From NCBI RefSeq assembly GCF_014650035.1, contig NZ_BMUE01000002.1, positions 620,001 through 684,000 on the forward strand: a DNA stretch of 64,000 bases. Direction: 5' to 3'. This document shows, one piece after another, positions 35,452 through 44,688 of this stretch. The notes beneath the pieces were generated by a model. It ran no database searches, was not told where the DNA came from, and saw only the letters and a program-made list of their open reading frames with translations. The DNA is from Streptomyces lucensis JCM 4490 (GTDB lineage Bacteria > Actinomycetota > Actinomycetes > Streptomycetales > Streptomycetaceae). Each line of letters starts with the position of its first letter. The first letter of the stretch is position 1. The position numbers were made by a program, and so were the translations under genes.

Positions 35452-35679
35452 GCCGCAGCAGCCCCCGCCGCAGCACCCGCCGCCTCCGCCGCCGCCCGCG
35501 GCGCCGGGGGCCGCGGCCGGGGCGGCGCCGGCACGGCCGCCGACGGCCACCGTCGACAGCAGCTTCACCGTGTCGTCGTGGCCCGCCGGGCAGGCGGCGG
35601 GGGCTGCGGACTCCGCCATGGGGCGGCTCAGTTCGAAGGTGTCGCCGCAGGTCCGGCAGCGATACTCATAGCGAGGCAT
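35449..35679 (-). CDS. FmdB-family zinc-ribbon protein
   Basis: A 76-residue FmdB-type regulatory protein. The first zinc knuckle is CRTC (residues 8-11) and the second is CPAGH. The C-terminus is Ala/Gly-rich and ends GGGGGGGCCGGGCCG, with four extra cysteines. FmdB proteins are linked to formamide/amidase genes, but the function is not settled. The stop lies in the neighbouring palindromic element. Confidence 0.88.
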   Translation of the reverse strand: MPRYEYRCRTCGDTFELSRPMAESAAPAACPAGHDDTVKLLSTVAVGGRAGAAPAAAPGAAGGGGGGGCCGGGCCG

Positions 35680-35854
35680 GGGGGTCAGATTAGCCGCCGG
35701 GAGCCCGGGACCGGTGGCTCAATGTTTCATGAGTGTTGCAATTCATCCGACGCCTGTGCGGAGGATTCGAAAATATCGCTGATAACTTGTGAACGCCGTT
35801 GCGAGGATGCTCAGCTCACCCGCGCGAGCAAGATCGAGTGGGGAGGGAGACGCG

Positions 35855-38122
35855 TTGACCGATGCGTCGAAGGGGGAGGACGGTCCCGAGAACAGGGACG
35901 GTCGTGACGAGGGGGCGTTCGACGCCGACGAGACCCTCTTCCTCAGAGTGGGCGTTCCGAGAGCGGACGAGACCATGCAACTGCGCGTGCCTCCGCCGCC
36001 GGCGAAGCCGCAGTCGCCGGAGCCGGGGGAGTCGCAGGCCGGCGTCGGACGGGCCGAGCGGCGGCGCAGCGCGCGCCCCACGGCCAAGGAGCGTGCCGCG
36101 GCCCTCCCGGCCGCCCTGCGCGCCCTGTCGGCCCGCCTGCGCCCACTGCTCGCACCCCTGGAGCCGTATGCCCGCAGGGTGGCGCCCTACGCGCGCCGCC
36201 TCAAGCCGGTCTACCCGCGCCCGGGCCGCACCGGCTGGCGGCGCTGGATACCGTCCTGGCGGCAGTGGCTCGGCGGCGTCCTGACCTCCTTCGGGCTGCT
36301 CTGCGCCTTCCTCTACACCGCCTACGCGCTCACCGACATACCGAGCAACCTGAACACGTACGCCACGCAGCAGGACAACGTCTACTTCTGGTCCGACGGC
36401 ACACCCATGGCCCGCACCGGCTGGGTCCAGCGGCAGGCGATGCCGCTGGACGAGATACCCGAGGACGTCCGATGGGCGGTGCTCGCCGCGGAGAACGAGA
36501 ACTTCTACTCGGATCCGGGCATTTCCGTCAAGGGCATCACCCGGGCGCTGTTCCGCACGGTGGGCGAGGGGGACACCGAGGGTGGCTCCACGATCACGCA
36601 GCAGTACGTGAAGAACGTTTATCTCACGCAGAACAGAACCATCACCCGCAAATTCACCGAGGCGATGATCTCCCTCAAGCTCGACAACAAGATGAGCAAG
36701 GACAAGATCCTCGAGGGTTATCTCAACACCAGCTGGTTCGGCCGCGGCACCTACGGAATCCAGCGCGCCGCCCAGGCCTACTACGGCAAGGACGTCAGCA
36801 GGCTCAACGCCTCCGAGGCCGCCATGCTCGCCTCGCTGCTCAAGGGCGCCGGGCTCTACGACCCCACCCTCAACGCCGCCAACCACAAGCGGGCCGTGGA
36901 GCGCTGGTCCTGGATCCTCGACCGCATGGTCAAGATCGGCAAGCTGTCGCCCCAGGAACGGGCCCGGTACAAGACCTTCCCGGAGCCGCTGAAGAGCAAC
37001 CCGCTCTACGACACCGGTGAGCAGAGCGACTACCTGGTCGAACTCGCCTCGCAGTACGCCAAGAAGTCCGCCCACCTGACCGACCAGCAGTTCGACCTGG
37101 GCGGCTACCAGATCTACACGACCTTCGACCGCAAGCGGGAGAAGGCCCTCACCCGCGCCGTCGCCGAGGCCCGCAAGCAGGCGAAGCGGGACAACCCGAA
37201 GGCCGCGAAGAACGGGCACTACGGAGCCGCGTCCGTCGCCACCGACGGCCGGATCCTCGCCGTCTACGGCGGCCCCGACCACCGCAGACAGGGCTACAAC
37301 GAATCCAACGCCACCACCGTCCCGGCCGGCAGCGCCTTCCTGCCGTTCGTCTACGCGGCAGGGCTCGAACACGGCGTCCACAAGACGCGCGGCGGCCCCG
37401 CCACCCCGGTCACCCCGGACAGCGTCTACAACGGCGACGACGGCGTGCCCGTCACCACCCCGGAAGGCCCCTACTGGGACCGCAGCGGCAAGAAGGTCGC
37501 CGCACACAACGACGACGGCAGGTCCTACGGGCAGATCTCCCTGCGCCAGGCGCTCGCCCAGTCGGTGAACACACCGTTCATGCAGCTCGGCATGGACACC
37601 GGCCTGGAGAAGGTCCGCCGGACAGCCGAGGCGTCCGGGCTGCTGCCCTCCAGCATCGGCCCCCAGGTGCCCACGCTGTCCCTGGGCAACTCCACGCCCA
37701 GCGCCATCCGGATGGCCAGCGGCTACGCCACCTTCGCCGCCGGCGGCACCCACACCGAGCCCTACTCCGTGCGCCGCATCACACGCAACGGCTCCCCGGT
37801 CCCGCTGACCACCCCGCACGCCAAGCGCGCCGTCGGCGCCCCGGTCGCCCAGCAGGTCAGCGACGCCCTCGGCGACTCCTTCCGCGCCGGGCACCCGGAC
37901 ACGGCCGCCGCCGAGCCCGGGGCGACCGGGAAGGCGGGCACCAACGAGAAGGACACCGCCGCCTGGTACGCGGGCACGGCCGACTCCGTCTCCACGGCGG
38001 TCGTCGTCTACCGGATCGACCTGGCCAAGTCCCTGGAGCCGCTGCCGCTCGACGGACTGGCCGGAACCGCCGCCAACAATGTGCCGTACAACCTCTGGTC
38101 GGCCGCGACGGGTCTTGGCTGA
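35855..38122 (+). CDS. Class A PBP-like transglycosylase with degenerate transpeptidase
   Basis: A 755-residue bitopic membrane protein with a long basic cytoplasmic head and one helix (about 139-160 in this numbering). The GT51 domain is intact: catalytic Glu213 in AAENENFY, GGSTITQQYVKN. In the transpeptidase domain the SxxK box reads SAFL (493-496), with Leu for Lys; SVN (570-572) is kept; KTG is KAG (693-695). It should polymerise glycan strands but not cross-link. The TTG at 35855 follows GGGAGGGAG; an in-frame GTG at 35789 is an alternative. Confidence 0.87.
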   Translation: MTDASKGEDGPENRDGRDEGAFDADETLFLRVGVPRADETMQLRVPPPPAKPQSPEPGESQAGVGRAERRRSARPTAKERAAALPAALRALSARLRPLLAPLEPYARRVAPYARRLKPVYPRPGRTGWRRWIPSWRQWLGGVLTSFGLLCAFLYTAYALTDIPSNLNTYATQQDNVYFWSDGTPMARTGWVQRQAMPLDEIPEDVRWAVLAAENENFYSDPGISVKGITRALFRTVGEGDTEGGSTITQQYVKNVYLTQNRTITRKFTEAMISLKLDNKMSKDKILEGYLNTSWFGRGTYGIQRAAQAYYGKDVSRLNASEAAMLASLLKGAGLYDPTLNAANHKRAVERWSWILDRMVKIGKLSPQERARYKTFPEPLKSNPLYDTGEQSDYLVELASQYAKKSAHLTDQQFDLGGYQIYTTFDRKREKALTRAVAEARKQAKRDNPKAAKNGHYGAASVATDGRILAVYGGPDHRRQGYNESNATTVPAGSAFLPFVYAAGLEHGVHKTRGGPATPVTPDSVYNGDDGVPVTTPEGPYWDRSGKKVAAHNDDGRSYGQISLRQALAQSVNTPFMQLGMDTGLEKVRRTAEASGLLPSSIGPQVPTLSLGNSTPSAIRMASGYATFAAGGTHTEPYSVRRITRNGSPVPLTTPHAKRAVGAPVAQQVSDALGDSFRAGHPDTAAAEPGATGKAGTNEKDTAAWYAGTADSVSTAVVVYRIDLAKSLEPLPLDGLAGTAANNVPYNLWSAATGLG

Positions 38123-38166
38123 CAGCCGACCCGAACCCCCCTCACCCCCCGGAGAATGAGCCGCGC

Positions 38167-39456
38167 ATGTCCAGCAAGAAGCCGTCGGGCCGCCGCCGGG
38201 CCACCACTCGCCGCCGTGTCCCCACCGCCACCCGCCCACAGGCCCTGACCCTCGCCGCCTTCCTCGTCGTGGCCTCCCTGCTGGCCGGATACCTGGCGCT
38301 CAGCCGCCCCGACGACACCACACCGGCGGGCTCCGCCGGCAAGAAGCCCGCCGCCGCCCCGAAACCCGCCCGGACACCCGAGTGGGACGGCAGGACCCGT
38401 GTCATCGGCGACGGCTCCACCTCCTACACCGGCCCCCAGAAGGGGCAGTTGAAGCCCGAGCCGCTCAAACCGGGTGAGAAGCCGCCCCAGTTCGTCGTCT
38501 TCTCCTGGGACGGCGCGCTGGAGGGCAGCGACCACCTCTTCTCGCACTACCGGGAACTGGCCAAGCAGTACGACGCCCACATGACCTTCTTCCTCACCGG
38601 CATCTACCTGCTGCCCAAGACCAAGAAGAGCATGTACCACGGACCGATGCACTCGGCCGGCGACGCCGCCATCGACTACGCCACCGACGACCACATCCGC
38701 ACCACGCTCCAGCAGCTCACCAAGGCCTACGACGACGGCAACGAGATCGGCACCCACTTCAACGGCCACTTCTGCGACGCCAAGGGTGGCGGCGACTGGA
38801 GCGTCGAGCAGTGGAAGAGCGAGATCGACCAGTTCTTCTCCTTCGTGCAGCACTGGAAGACCAACACCGGCTTCAAGGACCTCCCGCCGCTGCCCTTCGA
38901 CGTCAAGAAGGAGGTCGTCGGCGGCCGCGCGCCCTGCCTGGAGGGCCAGCCCAACCTGCTCAAGGCCATCAAGAGCTACGGATGGCGCTACGACGCCAGT
39001 TCCCCGGGCGACTTCCAGATATGGCCCAAGAAGAAGAACGGCATATGGGACTTCCCGCTCCAGATGCTGCCGTACGAGAACGGCAAGTACCAGGGCCTGT
39101 CCATGGACTTCAACTTCCTCTACAACCAGTCCGAGGGCGAGACCCAGGGAGACCCGGCCAAGTTCCCCGAATGGGAACAGCAGACCGTCGACTCCTACAT
39201 GGCCGGCTTCAACCGCGTCTACTACGGCAGCCGCGCACCGCTGTTCGTCGGCAACCACTTCGAGGACTGGAACGGCGGCATCTACATGAAGTCCATCGAC
39301 CAGGTCGTCAAGAACGTCTGCACCAAGAAGGGCGTGAAGTGCGTGTCCTTCAAGGAACTCACCGACTGGCTCGACGTACAGAAGCCGCAGACCCTGACAG
39401 CACTGCGCACCCTCGACCCCGCCCAGTCCCCCGACTGGTCCACCGTCGTCAAGTGA
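38167..39456 (+). CDS. NodB-like polysaccharide deacetylase, membrane-anchored
   Basis: A 429-residue protein with an N-terminal signal-anchor (about 26-46). NodB-type motifs are recognisable: FSWDG (D115, in place of TFDD), THFNGH (H197 and H201, metal ligands), GGRAP (R254), and VGNH (H364). The second Asp of TFDD is Gly, so metal binding may be altered. It would act on an envelope polysaccharide outside the cell. It follows the PBP by 44 bp and is probably in the same operon. Confidence 0.75.
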   Translation: MSSKKPSGRRRATTRRRVPTATRPQALTLAAFLVVASLLAGYLALSRPDDTTPAGSAGKKPAAAPKPARTPEWDGRTRVIGDGSTSYTGPQKGQLKPEPLKPGEKPPQFVVFSWDGALEGSDHLFSHYRELAKQYDAHMTFFLTGIYLLPKTKKSMYHGPMHSAGDAAIDYATDDHIRTTLQQLTKAYDDGNEIGTHFNGHFCDAKGGGDWSVEQWKSEIDQFFSFVQHWKTNTGFKDLPPLPFDVKKEVVGGRAPCLEGQPNLLKAIKSYGWRYDASSPGDFQIWPKKKNGIWDFPLQMLPYENGKYQGLSMDFNFLYNQSEGETQGDPAKFPEWEQQTVDSYMAGFNRVYYGSRAPLFVGNHFEDWNGGIYMKSIDQVVKNVCTKKGVKCVSFKELTDWLDVQKPQTLTALRTLDPAQSPDWSTVVK

Positions 39457-39567
39457 CGTTCGCATTCTGAAGGTTCCACTTGTGCAACCCCCTTCACATC
39501 CGGTGCACACCGCATGCGAAGATGCGCCCTACCCCCGGTAGGAGTACCGGAGTGAAGGGGAACATCA

Positions 39568-40743
39568 TTGAAATCGAGAAGACTGAGCCGTAAGCGGCGC
39601 CGCGCCTCCATAGTCACCGTCGCCGCCGCCTCGGTGGTCGCCGGTGTGGCACTGGTGCCCAACTGGAGTGCGGGCGCCGCGGTGACCGACGACCCGACGG
39701 TGGACGCCAAGACCAAGGCGACCTTCCAGCGACTGGCCGACGCCGTGTTCACCGACCGCACCCAGGCCCTGGTGGACGGCGCCGGCAAGACCAGGACCCG
39801 CCACACCGCCCGGTTCTCCGGGTCCGTGCGGATGTCCGGCGGGCAGACCGACCAGCAGGACTCCGCCCTCGGGCAGCTGCGCGACCGGCGTGCCGTCCTC
39901 GCCAAGCTCGGCGAGAAGTACAGCCAGGGCAGCACCAAGGTCAGCCTGGACGCCACCCAGGTCAACGGCCGGAAGGCCAAGGTCGCGGTCACCGAGACGA
40001 CCACGCTCACCTACCAGCGCCCGGTGTCCAAGGACCAGAAGACCACCGGCTTCCAGGCGCACCACGAGCTGACCTTCAAGGCGGACCGTACGGGCGACTG
40101 GCAGCTGACCGGCATCCGCGACACCGACGACGGCTACCTCGCCGTCAACCAGGTCGCCAAGCCGTCCGTGGCCACCGTCAAGACCGCCGACGACGGCCCG
40201 CCCGCCGCCGCCCGCGCGGCCACCAGCTGGCCCGCGCCGGCCAAGCCGAAGAACTTCTCCGGCACCGGCTACGACTACCAGGCCATGGCCACCTACGCGG
40301 CCAAGTACTGGAAGAACTACAACCCGGCCTACCCCGACTTCAACGGTCAGGGCGCCGGCGGCGACTGCACCAACTTCGTCAGCCAGGCTCTCAAGGCCGG
40401 CGGCTGGAAGCACGTGCCCGGCTACACGTACGACTGGCACAAGTGGTTCGGCACCGCCGACATCCAGTCGGACTCCTTCGTCGGCGTGAACGAGTTCTCC
40501 TGGTTCGCCCTGTCCTCCAAGCGGGTCACCAGCCTCGCCAACGTCTACCAGCTCGACGTCGGTGACGTCCTGCAGATGGACTTCAACCGGGACGGGTCCA
40601 AGGACCACTCGATGATCGTCACCTACCGCGACCGCTCGGGCGTGCCGTACGTGACGTACCACTCCACCAACACCTACAACAGGTCGGTGGCCAGCCTAGT
40701 CGCGTCGTACCCGACCGCGGCGTTCTACGCCTACCGCACCTGA
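39568..40743 (+). CDS. Secreted amidase-domain (Amidase_6) protein
   Basis: A 391-residue exported protein. A basic, hydrophobic leader (about 1-38) is followed by a region of unknown fold and a C-terminal Amidase_6 papain-like domain (about 235-391). The likely catalytic pair is Cys267 (GGDCTNFVSQAL) and His347 (SKDHSMIVT). A peptidoglycan or peptide amidase is expected. Start is TTG at 39568 after GAAGGGG. It is third in a run of envelope genes. Confidence 0.85.
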   Translation: MKSRRLSRKRRRASIVTVAAASVVAGVALVPNWSAGAAVTDDPTVDAKTKATFQRLADAVFTDRTQALVDGAGKTRTRHTARFSGSVRMSGGQTDQQDSALGQLRDRRAVLAKLGEKYSQGSTKVSLDATQVNGRKAKVAVTETTTLTYQRPVSKDQKTTGFQAHHELTFKADRTGDWQLTGIRDTDDGYLAVNQVAKPSVATVKTADDGPPAAARAATSWPAPAKPKNFSGTGYDYQAMATYAAKYWKNYNPAYPDFNGQGAGGDCTNFVSQALKAGGWKHVPGYTYDWHKWFGTADIQSDSFVGVNEFSWFALSSKRVTSLANVYQLDVGDVLQMDFNRDGSKDHSMIVTYRDRSGVPYVTYHSTNTYNRSVASLVASYPTAAFYAYRT

Positions 40744-40788
40744 CCCGGCCGCCGGTGCGCCCCACGCGCCGGCGACCGACCGCACGAC

Positions 40789-40830
40789 CGGCTCGCCCGG
40801 GACGCCGACAACGGTGTCCCGGGCGAGCCG
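40789..40830. terminator. Bidirectional terminator, amidase/DUF4383
   Basis: A perfect 15-bp stem (CGGCTCGCCCGGGAC, 40789-40803, with its complement at 40816-40830) and a 12-nt loop lie between convergent stop codons. It is long and GC-only with no U-tract. Confidence 0.8.
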
Positions 40831-40850
40831 CCCTGCGAGGAGGACCGGGA

Positions 40851-41444
40851 TCACTCCCGTCCGCGCGTGTCCTTCGCGCCCGGCAGCGGCATGGTCACCG
40901 GCGGCACACCCGTCCGGTGCTCGTCCCCCGGGGGCTCGGTGCCCGCATCGGGATGACGGGCCCGCCAGTACGGGTTGTCGTGCGGCAGGGTGGAACCGAC
41001 CCGGCCGTACATGCCGAAGGTCATCAGCAGCAGCCCCACGACGAAGCTGAACAGCACGTTCTGCATCTTGAACGCCAGGAAGTTGTTCGGGGTGTCCAGC
41101 AGGGCCAGGAACAGGAAGCCGTTCAGCAGGAACAGCACCCCGAGAACCATGTTCAGCGTCGACGCGATGTTGCCGCCGATCACCATGCCGACCAGCAGCA
41201 GCAGACCGATGCAGATCGACAGCACGCTGAGCGTGCCGTTGGTGTTCAGCCCGGTGACGGTGTCACCACCGGTGTCGAAGAAGCCGATGTGGTCGATCAG
41301 GCCCAGGATGCCGAAAACGACGAGGAACGCGCCGATCAGGCCCGCACCGATCCGGTAGATCCTGTTCAGCCGGTGGTCGACGGGCAGGTGCTCGTCGAAG
41401 TCGATCCGCCGCCGCGGACGCGTGTGCACTGAGTGTGTGGCCAT
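40851..41444 (-). CDS. DUF4383 four-helix membrane protein
   Basis: A 197-residue protein with four hydrophobic segments and the DUF4383 core (NRIYRIGAGLIGAFLVVFGILGL, NTNGTLSVLSICIGLLLL). Its head has basic residues, and the tail is Pro/Glu-rich. ATG at 41444 follows GGGAGG. The function is unknown; it lies between two envelope-type genes. Confidence 0.88.
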   Translation of the reverse strand: MATHSVHTRPRRRIDFDEHLPVDHRLNRIYRIGAGLIGAFLVVFGILGLIDHIGFFDTGGDTVTGLNTNGTLSVLSICIGLLLLVGMVIGGNIASTLNMVLGVLFLLNGFLFLALLDTPNNFLAFKMQNVLFSFVVGLLLMTFGMYGRVGSTLPHDNPYWRARHPDAGTEPPGDEHRTGVPPVTMPLPGAKDTRGRE

Positions 41445-41568
41445 ATCCGCCTCCCTCGGGCGCTGGGGGCCCGCCTGCCGGATCCCGACCCTGGAGGCAG
41501 ACCCGAGCGGAGGCCATCCGTCCACTTCAATATCCGCCCGCCCGCCCACACCCGGCAACACGCGCGGC

Positions 41569-42954
41569 TCAGTGCCCGGTGCCGCGCTCCTCACGGATCT
41601 GCGCCACCACCCGCGCCACCGCCTGACGCACCGCGTCCGTCTCGGTCAGGAAATGCCAGTAGTCGGGGTGACGGCCCTCCAACGTGCCGATCGCCCGCTC
41701 CAGCCGGCCCACCGCGTCGTCCAGCGGCCGCGCGTGCCGCGGATCGGGGGTCGTGCGCCCCGTCATGGCCAGCCGCTGGGCGTCCCGGATCGCGAACCGG
41801 GTGCGCTCGACCTCCGCCTGTGGATCCTTCTGCACGGCGTTCAGCCGCCGCAGCCGCTCCCCTGCGGCCGACACGGACTCGTCGGTGGCGTTCAGCAGGG
41901 CCCGCACGGTCGACAGCAGCGAGGTCGCGTCCGGCCAGTGCTGGGCGTCCCGGGCCGACTGCGCCTCGCGCAGCTTCAGCTCGGCCTGCCGCACGTTCTC
42001 CGCGGCCAGCTCCGGCACCTGCTGCAGGTCCTGCCAGCACGCGGCCGCGAACCGGCGCCGCAGCTCGCTGAGCACCGGGTCGACCTGACCGGCCCGGGTG
42101 GTCAGCGCCTGCGCCCTGGTCCGCAGGGACACCAACCGGTGGTCGATCTCCGCGGCCTTCTCCGGCAGCCGCTCGGCCTCGGCCCGGATCGCCCCGGCCT
42201 CCCGCTGCACCCGCTCGGCCCGCTCCAGCGTCGGCGCGACACCGTGCTGCCCGGCACCCTGGTTCAGCCGGGTCAGCTCCGGCGACAGGGCCGCCAGCCG
42301 CGCGGCCAGAGCGTCGGCCCGCAACCCCTTCTCCCGTACGGCGTCCAGGGCGTTGCTCGCGGCCAGCAGCGACTGCCGGGCCCGCTCCACCGCGGGCGCC
42401 AGCCGGGCCAGCCGGGTCTCGGCGTCGCCGAGCAGCGGCCCGAGGGAGCCGCCGAAGCGGTCCAGCTCCCGCTTGACCCGCTCCAGCTCGTCCCTGGCCG
42501 AGGTCAGCTCCGAACGCGCCCGGGCGGCGGCCGACGCCTCCAGGCCGTCCCGGTCGAGGTCGTGGGCGTCGACGGCCTGGATGTAGCGCCGGCTGGCCTC
42601 GTCGATCCGGAGCCCGAGCGCCTCGAAGTCGGCCACGGCGCGCCGGGCGGCGGGGGAGTCGTCGACGGCCGTGATGGTCTCGATGGAGATCCGCAGGTCC
42701 CGCTGGGCGGTGTCCAGTTCGTAGAACGCGGCCGCCGCGGCGTCCTTCGCGGCCTGCGCCTCGGCCCGCTGCCCCTCCGACCGCCCCCCGAACCAGCGCC
42801 GGGTACCCCCACCGGCGAACGCGGCGGACACCCCGATCGCGGCCAGCACCGGCAGGCTCACGAGGGTGAGGACGTCCCGCAGGCCCGAGGGCCCCCGTGC
42901 GGGCGACGACGGCGGGTACGGCTGCTTCACTGGCGTGCCCGGTGTCGCCGTCAC
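41569..42954 (-). CDS. Membrane-anchored coiled-coil protein
   Basis: A 461-residue protein. A Pro-rich head leads to one helix (LRDVLTLVSLPVLAAIGVSAAFAGG, about 24-48). The rest is almost entirely Ala/Arg/Glu/Leu heptads, interpretable as long antiparallel coiled coils. GTG at 42954 is chosen because GGGAGAGGG precedes it; an ATG at 42993 is an alternative. No enzymatic motif is seen. A scaffold or cell-shape role is possible, but I do not recognise the family. Confidence 0.78.
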   Translation of the reverse strand: MTATPGTPVKQPYPPSSPARGPSGLRDVLTLVSLPVLAAIGVSAAFAGGGTRRWFGGRSEGQRAEAQAAKDAAAAAFYELDTAQRDLRISIETITAVDDSPAARRAVADFEALGLRIDEASRRYIQAVDAHDLDRDGLEASAAARARSELTSARDELERVKRELDRFGGSLGPLLGDAETRLARLAPAVERARQSLLAASNALDAVREKGLRADALAARLAALSPELTRLNQGAGQHGVAPTLERAERVQREAGAIRAEAERLPEKAAEIDHRLVSLRTRAQALTTRAGQVDPVLSELRRRFAAACWQDLQQVPELAAENVRQAELKLREAQSARDAQHWPDATSLLSTVRALLNATDESVSAAGERLRRLNAVQKDPQAEVERTRFAIRDAQRLAMTGRTTPDPRHARPLDDAVGRLERAIGTLEGRHPDYWHFLTETDAVRQAVARVVAQIREERGTGH

Positions 42955-43062
42955 ATCCCTCTCCCGTGCTGTGCTTCCCCCTGGTGGTGTCATTCTCCCA
43001 CCGTTCCCTGCACTGTTGGCCAGAGCCGGCCACCTCGGGCGTGATCGCCCCGCCGGTCGCGA

Positions 43063-43093
43063 TTGCGGCACCGCCCCCCGGGCCATGTAGGCT
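43063..43093 (+). promoter_or_regulatory. Candidate tRNA-Val promoter
   Basis: TTGCGG (43063-43068) and TAGGCT (43088-43093) with a 19-bp spacer would start transcription about 7 nt before the tRNA. The -10 matches the housekeeping TANNNT pattern; the -35 is weaker. Confidence 0.4.
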
Positions 43094-43106
43094 GTCGGCC
43101 AGTCGC

Positions 43107-43178
<72 letters not shown>

Positions 43179-43183
43179 CCGGT

Positions 43184-43217
43184 CGGCCCCTCGGAGAAGT
43201 CTCCGGGGGGCCGTTTT
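43184..43217 (+). terminator. Intrinsic terminator of tRNA-Val
   Basis: A 14-bp stem (CGGCCCCTCGGAGA / TCTCCGGGGGGCCG, one wobble) with a tight loop is followed by TTTT. It starts 5 nt after the tRNA. Confidence 0.85.
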
Positions 43218-43242
43218 CCGTTCGTGGGGCCGGGGGAGCCGG

Positions 43243-43593
43243 TCACTGCGGGGTCTGTGTCCGTGCCGGCTCCTCGCGGGCGTGCTTCAGGTCCGAGCGG
43301 GCCGCCACGCGGTCCGGTGCCGTGACCTCCGCCCAGAAGCGGTGCGTGCTGACGAACACCGCGAGTTCGTGCTCGCGGCGGCGCAGTTTCTCCACCTCCG
43401 CCTGCTCGTCCTCCGTCCAGCCGGGCGACGCGGGGCGCTCCACCTTGCGCCAGCCGGTGTCGTCGCAGAAGCCGTCCATCGGCTCGACCGACCAGGGCAG
43501 CCGCTTGAGCAGGGCCGACAGTTCGGCCCGGACCTGATGCAGCTCCTCCTGACCGGCGAGGAGGTCACTGGGGAATTCATAGGTCGTCGCCAC
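43243..43593 (-). CDS. Conserved hypothetical small soluble protein
   Basis: A 116-residue acidic/basic mixed protein. It has a heptad-rich central part (DEQAEVEKLRRREHELAVF) flanked by EELHQVRAELSALLKRLPWSVEP and aromatic-rich helices; a WSVEPMDGFCDDTGW segment is distinctive. No signal, membrane or catalytic motif is seen. It lies just after the tRNA terminator on the opposite strand. I do not recognise the family. Confidence 0.7.
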   Translation of the reverse strand: MATTYEFPSDLLAGQEELHQVRAELSALLKRLPWSVEPMDGFCDDTGWRKVERPASPGWTEDEQAEVEKLRRREHELAVFVSTHRFWAEVTAPDRVAARSDLKHAREEPARTQTPQ

Positions 43594-43695
43594 GCGGCAA
43601 TGGTACGCCTGTTCGATTTTGTGTGGCGAGTTCGGCCGGGGGTTGGGCCGGGGGTTCAGCCGAACGGGTGAACGACGGGTGGGGTGGCGGTCCGG

Positions 43696-44595
43696 TCAGT
43701 GGCCGGCGTCCCGCAGCTCCCGTACGAGCCGCGCCGTCACCGGCGCGGGCACCCCGTGCCGTTCGGCCGCGCGCAGCAACGCCCCGCCGATGGCGTCGAG
43801 TTCGAGTGGGCGGCCCGCCTCGGCGTCGCGCTGCATGGAGGACTTGGTGGTGGGTGGGAAGGTGTCGTAGCGGGCGAGCGCCCCGGCGGGGTCGACGGGT
43901 GCGCCGCAGGCGCGGCTGACGGCGGCGGTCTCGGCGACCAGTGCCCGCAGTTCGTCCCGGTGGCGGGTGCGGGCCTCGCCGAGCGGGAGGCCGTAGCGGG
44001 TGGTGAGCAGGGCGAACGGGGCGAGGAACGCCATCTTGGCCCACAGGGCGGCCGTCTCGTCCCCGACCGTGCGGGCGGACGTGCCGGCGGCGGTGAGGGT
44101 GGCCGCGAGTGCGTCGAGACGATCGCGCGGGACGGCGTCGCCGGCGAGGTCGACCTCGGTGAAGGGGCTGCCGTGTTCGATCAGGCCCGGCGCGAGGCGG
44201 GTGGACTCCACGCGGATCACGGCCGGGGCGACGCGGTCGGGGCGGTAGCGGGCGCGGAGTGCGGCGGGGTGTTCGACGCCGTTGAGGAGCGGTACGACGA
44301 GGGCGTCGCCCAGGGCGGCGGGCGGTATCCGGGTGAGCGCGGCGCCGAGCGCGGTGTGCTTGACGGTGATCAGGCAGGCGTCCACCGGTTCGCGCAGCTC
44401 GGTGTCCGCCTCGACGGGTGCGGTGAACTCGCCGAACTGCTTGCTGCGGACGGTGATGCCGGTGCGGCGCAGGGTGTCCGCCGTGCGGTCCTGGGCCAGG
44501 CAGACGACGCGGTGGCCGGAGCGGGACAGGAGGGCGGCGAGGAGGCCGCCCGTGCCGCCGGGGCCGAGTACGGCAACGGTGTGCTGGATCGCCAT
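43696..44595 (-). CDS. 2-dehydropantoate 2-reductase-like protein
   Basis: A 299-residue ketopantoate-reductase (PanE/ApbA) family member. The N-terminal Rossmann motif is VLGPGGTGGLLAALL; a Lys (TVKHTAL, about 80) and a second Lys (ALWAKMAFLAPFALL) match catalytic positions. The family reduces ketopantoate in pantothenate synthesis, but many actinobacterial members are paralogues with other ketoacid substrates. ATG at 44595 follows AAAGGA. It is divergent from the DUF2277 gene. Confidence 0.85.
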   Translation of the reverse strand: MAIQHTVAVLGPGGTGGLLAALLSRSGHRVVCLAQDRTADTLRRTGITVRSKQFGEFTAPVEADTELREPVDACLITVKHTALGAALTRIPPAALGDALVVPLLNGVEHPAALRARYRPDRVAPAVIRVESTRLAPGLIEHGSPFTEVDLAGDAVPRDRLDALAATLTAAGTSARTVGDETAALWAKMAFLAPFALLTTRYGLPLGEARTRHRDELRALVAETAAVSRACGAPVDPAGALARYDTFPPTTKSSMQRDAEAGRPLELDAIGGALLRAAERHGVPAPVTARLVRELRDAGH

Positions 44596-44688
44596 GGAGT
44601 TGTTCCTTTCGACGGTCGGCCCCGGGAGTCGGTGGCCGCCTTCGCCGTGATCATCGCAGGGACGGGTGGCGAGCGCGAGACTGTTCGC

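Noticed and set aside
41422..43044. 540-codon frame opposite the coiled-coil protein
   Set aside because: An antisense shadow; its protein has biased Arg/Gly/Pro content and no family.
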